Source: Athripsodes cinereus
Taxonomy: Eukaryota > Arthropoda > Insecta > Trichoptera > Leptoceridae
Assembly: GCA_947579605.1 (NCBI GenBank)
Contig: OX388311.1
Coordinates: 29,824,951-29,888,950 of the forward strand
Direction: 5' to 3'
Length of the DNA: 64,000 bases
Shown in pieces: positions 44,809 through 54,800 of this stretch. Every line of letters starts with the position of its first letter. The first letter of the stretch is position 1. Below the pieces are notes generated by a model. It did not search any database. It saw only the letters and a program-made list of their open reading frames with translations, and had not been told where the DNA came from. Both the position numbers and the translations under genes were made by a program.

Positions 44809-45228
44809 ATTCGGTAGTTACATGGCAATAGGTTGTATCTCACTAAAACATAATTTTACAGGAGAGCAAAAACAAAGTTTGCAAAAGAGATATTTCAGCC
44901 AAATTTCGAGCATTATATATCAAAATGAAGGTAATTATTATTTCTACAAGATAGATGTAACATTCTCTTAATAATTTCTTCTACAAGATGTATGTAACAT
45001 TCACTAAATAATTTCTTGCAGTTTAAAAATATTTGAGTTTTTTTGCCATGTTGATGAAAACAATCTTTCTACATGTCAATAAGTGACGTCTTTTCTCTCT
45101 TTATTCCGACTATAAAGAGACATATCCTTTTGCCACATCAAATATTACACTATTTTGAGCATTTTATGGAACAAACTTGAAAACGCAAAAAATGCGAGAT
45201 ACAACCTATTGCCATGTAACAACCGAAT
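44809..45228. mobile_element. 420-bp MITE with 33-bp TIRs, TA target
   Basis: Left ATTCGGTAGTTACATGGCAA and right (reverse-complemented) ATTCGGTTGTTACATGGCAA continue identically to 'taggttgtatctc': 33 bp with one mismatch. TA occurs on each side (44807-44808, 45229-45230), the usual Tc1/mariner target. The interior has a ~45-bp direct repeat of 'ttctacaaga-g-atgtaaca' (44940-45020). No transposase. Confidence 0.82.
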
Positions 45229-45783
45229 TATTCGACTAATATTTATGTATCGATAGATCTTCTGTCATATAAATGTGGACGTGCACAGATTATATTTGAA
45301 ATTGTATTTTATTTTTGCAGATGGAAAATTATTATTGAACCAATAATTGTGCTATTAAAGATGAAAATAAGAATGTGTTCATGTAGGTAGTTCTGATGCA
45401 AGATTGTGTAGTGAAATTTGCAGACAGAGAAGAAAAATTACGAAGAAAATTATTTACGCCGTACATTTTTAATTTCAATAAAAAATGCAATATGGAGAAT
45501 TATACAAAATCAACAATGAAGTTTTTTTATAGATTGGCCTATTTATATGATAATTTTTCTATACATTCTCAAATTAGAATCGTTATCCATACAATTTAAC
45601 ATCTGTAGTTCTGATATTTCAATTTTTAAAAAATCATGGATAGAATTTTTATAAATTTTAAATGAATAGGTAAAATCTACCTGAAAAAAAAATTAGTACC
45701 TACATACATAATTATATTACGTACTGCAGATAATTTATAAACAAATCTGAGTTAAGTATAATTGTTCAACATAAATTGTTCAT

Positions 45784-46013
45784 GTCGGCCGGTGTGGCGC
45801 GGAGCTCTTTCCTTTGAGTCACGAGGTCCCGGGTTCGATTCCCGGACAGGGCAAAGGGAAGAATGACCTTTTTCAAATTGTCCTGGGTCTGGGTGTTACA
45901 TATATATGTATTTGTATATAGTGCATTGTATATGTGTGTATCGTCGCGTTAGAACCCATAATCAAGATTCATCTAAGTTTGGGACTAGCTCGATGTGTGT
46001 GAATTGTCTATGT
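45784..46013 (+). repeat. tRNA-derived SINE (same family as 13.1 kb)
   Basis: 'cggccggtgtggcgcgga', B box GGTTCGATTCC (45832-45842), then 'gacctttttcaaattgtcct', 'gggtctgggtgttaca' and 'tttgggactagctcg', ending 'gaattgtctatg' and an A-run. Roughly 90 percent identical to 13054-13284 by eye; ~12 bp are missing in the A-box part. Confidence 0.87.
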
Positions 46014-46020
46014 AAAAAAA

Positions 46021-46394
46021 ATGAATGTAACTTTCGCAGTTTAGCGGCCCCACCCGTTGTCGAGTACTTTTTTTCCATAGAAAAGGTAATATTTTTGAAA
46101 CTTGAGGAAATTGTTGCCATATGTAGAATTATTTTAATTTGCCGGCAAAAAAAATCCACTTCGAAAATTAATTTCCTAAAATTCCGTACATATTACTCGA
46201 CAACGGGTGGGGCCGCTCAAGTTTCATAGTTGCGATTTTTTTTCCTATAAAAGAATTTTTCAAAAATTTGGTGACAAAAAAATAATTCACCATATGGCAA
46301 CAATTTCCTCAAGTTTCGAAAATATTACTTTTACATGGAAAAAAGTACTCGACAACGGGTGGGGCCGCTAAACTGCGAAAGTTCCAAATGAATT
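46021..46394. mobile_element. palindromic MITE with triple GC motif
   Basis: The arms, ~105 bp each, share 'actttcgcagtttagcggcc', 'gttgtcgagtacttttttcc' and 'acttgaggaaattgttgcca'. The 19-mer CGACAACGGGTGGGGCCGC occurs three times: inverted at 46044-46062, direct at 46198-46216 and direct at 46350-46368. The middle copy is followed by a variant of the arm ('tcaagtttcatagttgcga'), so the element looks like one and a half dimer units. No coding. Confidence 0.82.
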
Positions 46395-46459
46395 ATATTT
46401 TTTTACACTATACCTTCGATGACACACTTTGACAATTACGGGAGTTTGTAAAGAGATTA

Positions 46460-46625
46460 ATAATATTAATCATTCATAAAGTCAGTGGGAGAGGGCAGAA
46501 GATAGGGCAGGTGTCGAACATGTGTTGAAAGGCTAGGTTTGGAGTGGCCAGAGGTCCTGTAAGCAGCGGTGGACAGTTATCTCTGGAGGAGATACTTAGG
46601 GGCAATGGGTCCTCGACCGAACTAG
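46460..46625 (+). mobile_element. LINE C-terminal scrap inside Helitron
   Basis: A plus frame near 46540-46610 reads AAVDSYLWRRYLGAMGPRPN and a stop, followed by 'gacaaggggaagaagatg'. It resembles the D--LWRR-Y--A-P end of LINE RTs and the scrap at 15948. Confidence 0.45.
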
Positions 46626-46704
46626 GACAAGGGGAAGAAGATGTACATATGTATGAAATCGTTCATTGATTCTTAGGCGGTACGAAGTTCGCCGGGCCAG
46701 CTAG

Positions 46705-47102
46705 TATCTTATAAAGTATACGGTATGAAATACCTTATACCTATTATTATAATGTTATTTGTAGGTAAATAATTTGATTAAATGTGAAATATATTTATAT
46801 TTTTTTTACTATTATCTTATTTTGTTTGTTAAAGGCATAAACCGTTTATGTGATTAAAGAAATAAATAAATGTCTAAACACAGACAATTCTTAGCACACT
46901 ACCTGCTTATCCAGGATGAATGATGAAAATTTGATCCACCTTTGATATAGCAAGTTTGTAAGAAACTATTTATTTTTTTACAAATCCGTAGGATTCTCCT
47001 ATTCTTAAAAATAACCATAAGTTTTCAAATTTTCCGCAGAAGATACGCGTTCGTAATAATCCACGTCTAAGGCATTTAACATTTTTAATTTAATAAGCTT
47101 AC
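46705..47102. other. unassigned DNA right of the Helitron
   Basis: No family match. Confidence 0.4.
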
Positions 47103-47220
47103 TATACCATCACGGCACCTCTCACGAGTAAGCTGACTGCACTTGATAAACACGTAAGCTGTCCTATGCATGTTGATAAAAAAAAATGGGTAGCATATTC
47201 TCGAAGATGTTAACGAATGA
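47103..47220 (-). repeat. TT-SINE 3' part
   Basis: 'actataccatcacggcacct', 'gtaagctgactgcacttgat', 'aaacacgtaagctgtcctat' and 'aaaaatgggtagcat' match the 3' half. Confidence 0.65.
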
Positions 47221-47654
47221 TACATAAGTACCTACCTACCTAAATATTATTTTGATGAAAGATTGGAAAATGAAAAAAGACATTAAGATAAATAAGTAAA
47301 TATTACACAACTTCCAAATCGGAATTGACCTGTCAAAAAGGCAATATACTTGATGCTATGTCTATCTGTCTGCCTGTCTACAAAATACTTATTTACGGTT
47401 CGTTCGATACCGAACATAGGGTAGAAGGAATAATATGGAGAAGGAATAAGACAAAAATAGAATTAAGTGAAATAAAAATATCAAAATAAAATTATTGAAA
47501 AATGATAATGAACATAGACAGAATAAAATTTAATTACACATTTTATATCCGATGCAAATGATATTTTGCCACAGACGAAAGATGTCTTTTAAAAAACATG
47601 ACTTGAGAGTAAAATGTGTGTGATTCTAAAATCACTTTTTGTTTTTACGCGGCG
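47221..47654. other. unassigned, possibly LINE-F 3' region
   Basis: This lies directly downstream of the LINE-F stop on the minus strand and may hold part of its untranslated end. No internal evidence decides it. Confidence 0.35.
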
Positions 47655-48155
47655 GCAGAATTGCCATCCACACTTCTCAGCATTATACAACCAGATAAGT
47701 CTCCATATGATCAGTCATAGTCACACAAAAACTTAACAGTCTAATGCCGGGAAAGATTCACCTATCCAGATATACAGGATATCAAAGGATTAGGCTCAGA
47801 ACGCGGGTTCAAAATACCAGCATTGTGCCTGAAATATCTGTGTTCAAAAACTTTTTTACGATATTACAAGTGCTTATTATAATAGATTTTTGAATTTTAA
47901 TGTACAAATTAACCGGTAAATCTAATTTTTGTAAATTATTTATTAAAGATTTCGGAGTTACCCCTGTAGCTGACATGACTAAAGGTAACGGACCTAGAAT
48001 GCCAAATATTTTTTAATTCTCCTGCTAGTTCTGTATATTTACGTATTTTTTCTGCGACGGTTGTTTGTATATTATGTGTATTTGGGACAGCGATGTCTAT
48101 TAGATACGTTATTTTATTACGTTTATCATGTAATACTAAATCGGGTCTATTATGA
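47655..48155 (-). mobile_element. LINE-F: R4/R2-type LINE, C-terminal nuclease domain
   Basis: Minus codons from 48154 read NRPDLVLHDKRNKITYLIDI then AVPNTHNIQTTVAEKIRKY and TELAGELKNIW. After a frameshift near 47995 they continue LVMSATGVTPKSLINNLQKL then DLPVNLYIKIQKSIII and FLNTDISGTMLVF, with the stop at 47809-47811. RPD...D-x-K...IDIAVP followed by EK---Y--L--E is the C-terminal restriction-enzyme-like endonuclease of site-specific-type LINEs (R2/R4/Dong group), PD-(D/E)xK-like. The domain would cut the target DNA; RT and upstream parts are absent and the frame is broken. The 3' region extends to at least 47655. No open frame of 60 codons survives, so ORF searches miss it. Confidence 0.78.
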
Positions 48156-48400
48156 TGTAGGAGAATGAGCGGATGTGAAAGGATTATTGTGGATAGAATG
48201 CGTGTAAATAAGAAGCGATGGTTTGGACATGTGGAACGATCGGATGATGAAAGGATGACGAAGACGGTGGTTTATCTGAAAAAGGGGGTGTATGAAAGCG
48301 GGGACGTCCGAAAACTACGTGGCCTAATCATGTGAATCAATTTTTCATGAACGGTCGAATGTAAGCAAGAGAAATCGGCGTACATGTATGAGATATAATA
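48156..48400 (+). mobile_element. LINE-B fragment, plus strand
   Basis: Codons RRMSGCKRIIVDRMRVNKKR then WFGHVERSDDERMTK match LINE-B at 30221-29990. After this, frameshifted 'cggggacgtccgaaaactac' matches its GRPR-T segment. It abuts LINE-F head to head. Confidence 0.8.
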
Positions 48401-48562
48401 TTAAATATAAACTGATGAATGTTCTTTTATTTTGGGGAGTTTGGTGATGGTGTGTCCATAGTTTTCATATGACCATAGCTCAATATCACTTGTCTTAATG
48501 TATGTCTTGCTATAGTAGCGAAAAGGTCCTTATCGTTTTTTTATTTTAGACATTCATGAAAC

Positions 48563-48786
48563 TACTATACTACTATACCATCACGGCATATCCCACAAGT
48601 GGGGTAGCCAGCAGACCAGCTGCATATAATAAACAAGCAAACTGTCTTCTCCGTGACAATATAGAATCAAGACATTCAGGATGGGTGGCAAAACTCATTG
48701 CTGAATTTAAGATGTCAAATGTCTTAATTCTTTCTAACACCTGCCTTTTACAGGACACTCGAAAACTTTTGGAGGAGAGTGGGAGT
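48563..48786 (-). repeat. TT-SINE, nearly full, with 10-bp TSD
   Basis: 'taccatcacggcatatccc' through 'ctgccttttacaggacactc' and 'gaggagagtgggag' are present. TTCATGAAAC is duplicated at 48553-48562 and 48787-48796. The 3' side has a CTA-type tail (48563-48578). The first ~25 bp of the head are missing, a slight 5' truncation. Confidence 0.87.
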
Positions 48787-48796
48787 TTCATGAAAC

Positions 48797-49344
48797 GTCA
48801 GTCGGTTATTATTCATTTATATTTTAAGAAATTTATCCACTTAATTGTTGTCTCCGATTAATAAGCAGTAAAAAGTTAATTATTAAGTTCTGGAAAGGTT
48901 TATTGAGTATAAACCTGTGACACGTCTGAATAATTGATATTCTTTTGTGTTGTTATTTGTGGCCTTTAATTTATTATCATGGAAGGACATCCTTAGAATT
49001 CCTATATCAATGGACAGAATATTATTTCATCAATTTTGTCTTCTAAAGAAAGGAACAAAAGAGTGTAAAAAAATATCTGATATAGGTACATATAGGTATT
49101 ATGTTATTTATAAATCGTCGGAGCGAAACTACCATACCTATGTCAAATTTTGCCCAAGATGACTTATGAACATTAGTGTTGTAATTTTTTATGCTCCTTT
49201 TGATGGCATATTCACCTGTCTTGAAAATGTATTTAATGTTGTTATATCCATAAATAAAAGACATTTTAAAAAAGGTTTCAGAAAAGCAACATATTTTTTA
49301 TGTGCCTTCAAATAAATGAAAAAAAACGAGTGAAGAGTAGGTAC
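48797..49344. other. unassigned DNA
   Basis: Two overlapping frames (48947-49162 plus, 49043-49264 minus) have no motif that I recognise. Confidence 0.4.
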
Positions 49345-49590
49345 CTATCCGTGTCTTATCTGTAAATTTTCAAAAATCCTTTAAAACACAGGTATTCGTA
49401 AGACATCACATTGAATCCCTACTTTAATATCTTCAGTTCAGCGATGAGGTATACAAACCGTTCTGTATACCTTCCGTTTTATGGCCCGGAGAAGACAACT
49501 TGCATATTTATTACGTACAGTCGTTCTACTGACTGCCCCAACTATGAAACATGTGATGTACGAGTATTATGGTTTTTCCACACTTGCACA
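49345..49590 (+). repeat. TT-SINE, degraded
   Basis: 'gtaaattttcaaaaatcctt', 'acaggtattcgtaagacatc', 'tcttcagttcagcgatgagg', 'gcccggagaagacaacttg' and 'tctactgactgccccaact' occur in order. Confidence 0.7.
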
Positions 49591-49617
49591 AATAAAATAA
49601 CAGAGCGGTTGTAGTAA

Positions 49618-49760
49618 AAGGCAGCAACATCTTTAGTTCAGCGATGAGATATGCCACCCATTCTGAATGTTTTAATTGCACGAAGAGGATAATTTGCATG
49701 CTTTTTATACTAAGTAAGTCCACTGACTACCCCAATTGTGGGAAATGCCGTGATGTGTTT
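49618..49760 (+). repeat. TT-SINE 3' two thirds
   Basis: 'catctttagttcagcgatga', 'tatgccacccattctgaatg', 'gcacgaagaggataatttgc' and 'gactaccccaattgtgggaa' then 'atgccgtgatg'. It is tandem to the previous copy and in the same orientation. Confidence 0.78.
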
Positions 49761-50753
49761 ATTATTTGAGCCTAGTTGTAAGTAATTTTTTGATATATTT
49801 TTTTGATTGAAAATGTACCTACCTATTTCTTTCTAATCTTATGAGTGGAATAATGTTTCTTTAAAATAATTAAAATAATAAGGAAAAATTATAAACTCCA
49901 ACAAAAAGAATAAAAATGGCGTCTTGTGACATTGTGTAGGTGTTTCGCTCCGGCGGTATAGAGAAATATAAAAAGAGCAGTAAGTACCTACCCAACTGAC
50001 AATTGACTGATGAATACCTACATAATATATTATATCCTTCGTGATCTCTATTTGATCTCAAATGTGATTGACGAGGTAAATAGAAACATCAATTCTACTT
50101 ATTTACCCACTTCTACTACTCTCCCTACCTATCTCTCACCCTTCTATTTCTAACCTACCACCCTCGTTCACACCTCAACTGTCTGGAACTTAAAGATCCG
50201 ATATTTGAATGTGCCATTAATTAGGGTGACGCTTATCCTGATCTAGCCCTTAATTGGATTAAATTTGTTTTAATATCAAATAAACTTATGATAATGAAAA
50301 TGTGAGTGGAAGATAAAATTAATATCAGTAGTAGATAACTGTCAGCGTGTCAGCCTTCACAATCATGCATTATTATCAATTTAAAGGCATTAATCTAATT
50401 TTAATAATATTGTACAAAATACTTTGCCATAAATGGCATAATATTATGTCACTGAGGGTCATTCTACATGTCATTTACATTTTGGTGTAGAATAGTTGTG
50501 AAATATTGCAATTCACTGGATATAAAAGCAAATTTAAACAAATTAAGGGATAGCAGCTCAGACATGCGTTACCCTTAGGGAACATTGAAATATTGGGGCT
50601 AAGACAATAATAATAATTATCTTCACATAAACTTATAAAATAAGTTTATATAAAACACTGTAATTGGCCTTATTTCTTCATTATTAATATTTAAGTATTT
50701 GATGTACTTACATTAATTAAACTGTTGTTATTTTTTTAAAAATGAAACTACAT
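49761..50753. other. unassigned DNA
   Basis: About 1 kb without a recognised element. Confidence 0.4.
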
Positions 50754-50895
50754 ACATCCCTGATACCTTCACAGTAAGCAATACGCTTGTGTTGTGAAGG
50801 TGGAGTAAGTCGATAGTGGATGGAATCGAACCCAGAATATTTCGATTGAAAGTCCGTGACTCAAACATCAGGCAACCAATCACCTCGTAAAATAC
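50754..50895 (-). repeat. tRNA-derived SINE (related to 56.7 kb)
   Basis: Reverse-complemented: 'gaggtgattggttgcctgat', 'gtttgagtcacggactttca', B box GGTTCGATTCC, then 'atccactatcgacttactcc' and 'accttcacaacacaagcgta' then 'ttgcttactgtgaagg'. The last part matches the 3' body of the SINE at 56.7 kb. Confidence 0.72.
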
Positions 50896-52239
50896 AAACA
50901 ACATTTTTTGAAACACAATATCCATTAAAACTGTGTCGGTAAAGCTTTATGTAATTGTTGTTTGTGTTGTAGTTGAGCACCGTTAATCAAAATTTAACTC
51001 AATTAATCGATAGGCAATTAAAGAAAAAGTAAACTTTGTAATGGTCAACCTCGCTCTAATACTTAAATATTGTACATCCAAGATACATGAAAAAATCATT
51101 CAAGGACCTTACAATAATACAACAATAAAAAAGTTCAGATAATAATTTTAAACATAAAACGACCAATGTTGTGAGAGGGTGCAAATCTAATATATTATAT
51201 GAACAATCAATATATTTTGTATTAACAATAACATACTTTTACAAAATGCATCTACAACGAGGGAGTTATTAACGTATTTTTTTTTAACGAACGCTGATTT
51301 AAGACTGATTGATACGAAATTACATTTGTTGCAAAATTTGTTTGACTACATTGTTCTTTTTCTCTTCTGTCTGTGATGGGTTACACATCGTTGTGAAATA
51401 GCTGAGTAACTATTCTCCATAAAAAATAATTGATTTAATTTAAAGGAATTTCATCACAATTTTAACAGAAATTAACTAACTTGTTAATCCATTAATCGTT
51501 AATGTTCACGTTCTGATTATTTGAGGATGTAGAATATTTTAATATCCATTAATAGAATTTTTAGTATATTATCTAGAAAGAATCAATCAGAATGCCATTA
51601 ACATAGATTATATGCTGTCAATATTAGAGGTGTCATGGATATCCGTCAACTATTCGGCCTAAATTTATCCACTCGAATAAGTGCTTTTTCTACCATAAAA
51701 CATTCTGTAAATGCACGTTAAAAAACTGTGTAATGTAAGACTCCTTCTACACATCAATACTATGCACTTGATCATCACACAAAATGTATAGTTATCACAC
51801 AGAATAAAGCTGAACTATCAGGAAAACTCCTTCAAAAGGGTTGACTTCTCGTGGTTGCATAACATGGATCGTGATAGGGTGGAGGAAATGATGAGAGTGC
51901 TTGTATGACACTTTTTTATCAACAGGGGATATTAAGTGTCTACGAAGGTGTTTCTAAACAACTCTTTATTATACCTACCGTGCAACAAGACACAGTTTTT
52001 AAACAAGTTCGCTACACCTTGATAATCTACGTATTTATAATATTCTTGAATTATTAGATTTTTTTAATTTATTTACCAAACACGTTTCTAGACATTTCAC
52101 CTCGGCCTTCTGTAATTCACCAACTTGTATATAAGATTAGTAATAAAATTATTTATTTAATTACTCCTTATTTATTTAACGTTATTCTTTCCCAACTTTT
52201 ATTTTTAGTCATTATTTTTTTAAGAATTTTACTTACCTT
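50896..52239. other. unassigned AT-rich DNA
   Basis: 1.3 kb with no repeat family or coding signal that I can support. Confidence 0.45.
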
Positions 52240-52430
52240 CAAAATGGGACATTGAAGAGAGAGTAGTAGTATAAAAGATTCCCACGACGGCTGTTTCAGT
52301 CGGCTGTCCTGCCCGTGAGGACATTTTAGTTTAAATGTGAGGATAATAATTAATAAAAGTCTCGATACATCTAAGTGTGAGTTGAGTCTCTCTTCAATTT
52401 CTACACTGGTTTTAATAAAATTTGGGGAGC
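52240..52430 (+). mobile_element. LTR-like relic 2
   Basis: 'tgggacattgaagagagagt', 'agtagtataaaagattccca' (TATA-like), 'gcccgtgaggacattttag' and 'aataaaagtctcgatac' (poly-A-like) end near 'ctcttcaatttctaca'. A TG...CA frame is possible. Shares its order with 38012-38215. No partner LTR or pol gene is nearby, so a solo LTR is the best guess. Confidence 0.45.
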
Positions 52431-52970
52431 CATAACATTCCCAAATTTGTGGAAAAATTTGCGGATACAGTAAAATGTGGGTATTATTTCAATTTTCAAT
52501 ACTATTTCGATGTTGGATTTTTTCACAAAAAGAAACAAATCGAGAAAGACAGAATGTTAAAAATATACTTATAATGTCCCAAATTCATAAAGTTGAATAT
52601 TGAATCAAATTTATATATCAATTTATCAGATATGCAGTATAAGATCTCGCCGGATATACAGTAATGATCGAAACCAGTATTCATCACATCTCTAGCCAAT
52701 ATTAATATTTGTACAATGTATGTATGTTTATGAAAATAATGTTTTCTTTTTTCTTGAGCATAATGACACGAACTTTCACAACGGACTCTCGGTTATAAAT
52801 AACATTGCGTATTTGTTTTATTAATGTTAGATTTAAAATGATAATGGCGTTAATGATATCACACATATTTTGGTATCATAGATAACTCGTCTCCAACTAA
52901 ATGCTACAAACTAAGTCTCATGCAACAGTTCTCTCTGTTTTGGACAAATGATTCAAAATTATCAAGCTCT
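52431..52970. other. unassigned DNA
   Basis: No family match. Confidence 0.4.
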
Positions 52971-53225
52971 ATTTTTACCATCACGGAATCTTTTACGAGT
53001 GTGGTAGCCAATAGGCTAACTGCGTGTATTGGACATTATATTATATAAGTAGCTTGTACTCTCCATGCCATAAAAACTGACGCATTCATTATGGGTGGCA
53101 CACCTCATCGCCTAACTGAAAATGTAACATAATATTATGCATCTTATTCATGATGTTTTACGAATACCCGCTTTTTCCTGGACACTTGAAAACTTACAGG
53201 AACTAGTGGAAGTCATTCTCCTTGT
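52971..53225 (-). repeat. TT-SINE, left member of inverted pair
   Basis: 'taccatcacggaatctttta', 'agtgtggtagccaataggct', 'tgggtggcacacctcatcgc', 'gctttttcctggacacttga' and 'aaacttacaggaactagtgg' cover most of the family. It is tail-out relative to the next copy. Confidence 0.75.
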
Positions 53226-53261
53226 TTATTTGAATAATTATAAAAACGACAATACACAACA

Positions 53262-53516
53262 GTTCCGTGTTCCGTGGAGCACCCGGCAAAGCATTGGCCT
53301 TCCACTCTTTACCGTAAGTTTTCGAGTATCCTGTAAAAGGCAGGTGTTCGAAAAAAAATCAACTTTTTACATTTTAAATTCAGCGATGAGATTTTCCATC
53401 CATCTTTAATTTGTTATATTTTGTCAGCACGGAGAGGACAGCTTGCATGTTATAAACAAATTGCTGGTCTGCTGGCTACCCCCCACATGTGGGATATGCC
53501 GTGATAGTGCAGTAGC
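53262..53516 (+). repeat. TT-SINE, full length (255 bp), 8-bp TSD
   Basis: 'ccgtggagcacccggcaaag', 'gtaagttttcgagtatcctg', 'aaaggcaggtgttcgaaaaa', 'ttcagcgatgagattttcca' and 'tgctggtctgctggctaccc' through 'gggatatgccgtgatagt'. ACACAACA is duplicated at 53254-53261 and 53517-53524. The length equals the 12271-12524 copy, which defines the complete element. Confidence 0.88.
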
Positions 53517-53559
53517 ACACAACATAGCCATTTGACCCTCATCACGGCAGCCACGTCTT

Positions 53560-53690
53560 CGAGTACCTACTATTTGCAACTCTCTCAAGCATGTAGGTAC
53601 ATAATATATCTTCTTAGTTATTCTACCCTCGTTTATTATTACCACACGCCCAAACCACCGTAGCTTAATTAGATTCATCTTGGTTAAGTA
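53560..53690 (-). mobile_element. LINE-B scrap
   Basis: Minus codons MNLIKLRWFGRVVIINEGRI then TKKIYY match VNKLRWFGHVERMTEERMTK of LINE-B. Confidence 0.65.
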
Positions 53691-53710
53691 GTACGTACAG
53701 TCATCTTCAT

Positions 53711-53713
53711 TCT

Positions 53714-53743
<30 letters not shown>
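53711..53743. repeat. (GA)n microsatellite
   Basis: About sixteen uninterrupted GA units. Confidence 0.97.
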
Positions 53744-53747
<4 letters not shown>

Positions 53748-53880
53748 GGTCTCCCCTATCTTCCATCAATGATATTTATAGAGACCGTGAATTGAAAGTC
53801 ATGTCATTGGATATGAATATAATATTATAGAATCTAGGCACCTAAATCTAACAATTATTATTCAAGATTATAAACCTTTT

Positions 53881-53970
53881 ATGATTGGGTTAGTTGGAAG
53901 AGATCACGTCTGTGCAATAAGCTCGCCCTCTGTATATTGATTGTATTTAATATGAAGATAATTATGTACA
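53881..53970 (+). mobile_element. RTE-like LINE 3' tail
   Basis: 'gggttagttggaagagatca', 'cgtctgtgcaataagctcgc', 'cctctgtatattgattgtat' then 'ttaat'. It is the stand-alone match to the 3' end of the SINE at 4997-5215. Confidence 0.68.
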
Positions 53971-54644
53971 TATCATAAGGGATGTGAAGCAACGGCACTA
54001 TTCATATTCGGGTGTTACATACATATTTCAATGACTTACCTAGTGAAATATTCAGGAATATGTAAAATACAAGAAATAGGTACATACCTATTTCTTCCAT
54101 ATATCGCAAAGAAAACCTTATAATATAACTTAATGGGTGCTGTCGCAATATAATATTATTATTATCATAATACATACTATAACTTGAAAAAGATGTATCA
54201 TACACTTTAAGATATTTTTTAGTGCACCCTCCCTATATACGAGATATCTCTATCACGAGGTATAATATTGTTATAAATAATAATAAATCTTTTTTAATTG
54301 AAATATTATTCTTGTTTGCAAATTCGTATAATGTAGGTACTCGTAAATACAAAAGAAATTAAATTATGCACGAGGATCCGTCTACCACACTAGCCTAAGT
54401 ACGGCTGTCATATGGCAGGAAAACAATTGTTGTATTTTTTGTCAGACAAAAATAAAGAAACAAAAGAAAATAAGATAAAAAATAAGTTAGTGGATGAGTT
54501 AGTCTACAAGTCAGAGGGTGAGTCTGTAAAATGAGTAAGTGATTGAAACATTGAGTGAGTCAGTTTGACCATTTAACTATGAAACACGAATTGTAATTGA
54601 ATTGAATTATTTTAAAATAATGTTTTTTTTTATTATTATCATTA
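53971..54644. other. unassigned DNA
   Basis: A GAGT/AGTG-rich segment at 54486-54562 is a weak degenerate simple repeat. Confidence 0.4.
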
Positions 54645-54800
54645 TTATACTCACTGTGTCGGAGTTTATAGGTAGTGGGATTCCAAAATGAAATAAAAAA
54701 CAAATGTTTTTTTCCACTATATTGATTTGAATTGAGACTCGACGTCTTTCGTCTTCATGAACATTGTCAATCATTTTCATTGTCACCTTTATAAAATTGT
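54645..54800. repeat. foldback-family copy 1
   Basis: 'tcactgtgtcggagttta', 'aaaaacaaatgttttt', 'gacgtctttcgtcttcatga' and 'cattgtcaatc' match 61780-61985 in order and orientation. Confidence 0.6.

Larger units (their letters stand above)
44466..46704 (+). mobile_element. composite non-autonomous Helitron
   Basis: The 5' end TCTAATATATAAAAGG is followed by 'taactcaagaatggctgtac' and 'cgatttgaatga', a sequence typical of insect Helitron 5' regions. The 3' end has a short hairpin (GGCG...CGCC, 46676-46693), eight bases, then CTAG (46701-46704). The element is preceded by A (44465) and followed by T (46705), as expected for A^T insertion without target duplication. No Rep/helicase is present. 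Inside are a TA-flanked MITE (44809-45228), a SINE (45784-46013), a palindromic MITE (46021-46394) and a LINE scrap (46460-46625). A ~60-bp segment containing 'gaaaattatttacgcc' occurs twice (44624-44686 and 45437-45503), suggesting internal duplication. Replication would need a Helitron protein from elsewhere. Confidence 0.75.
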
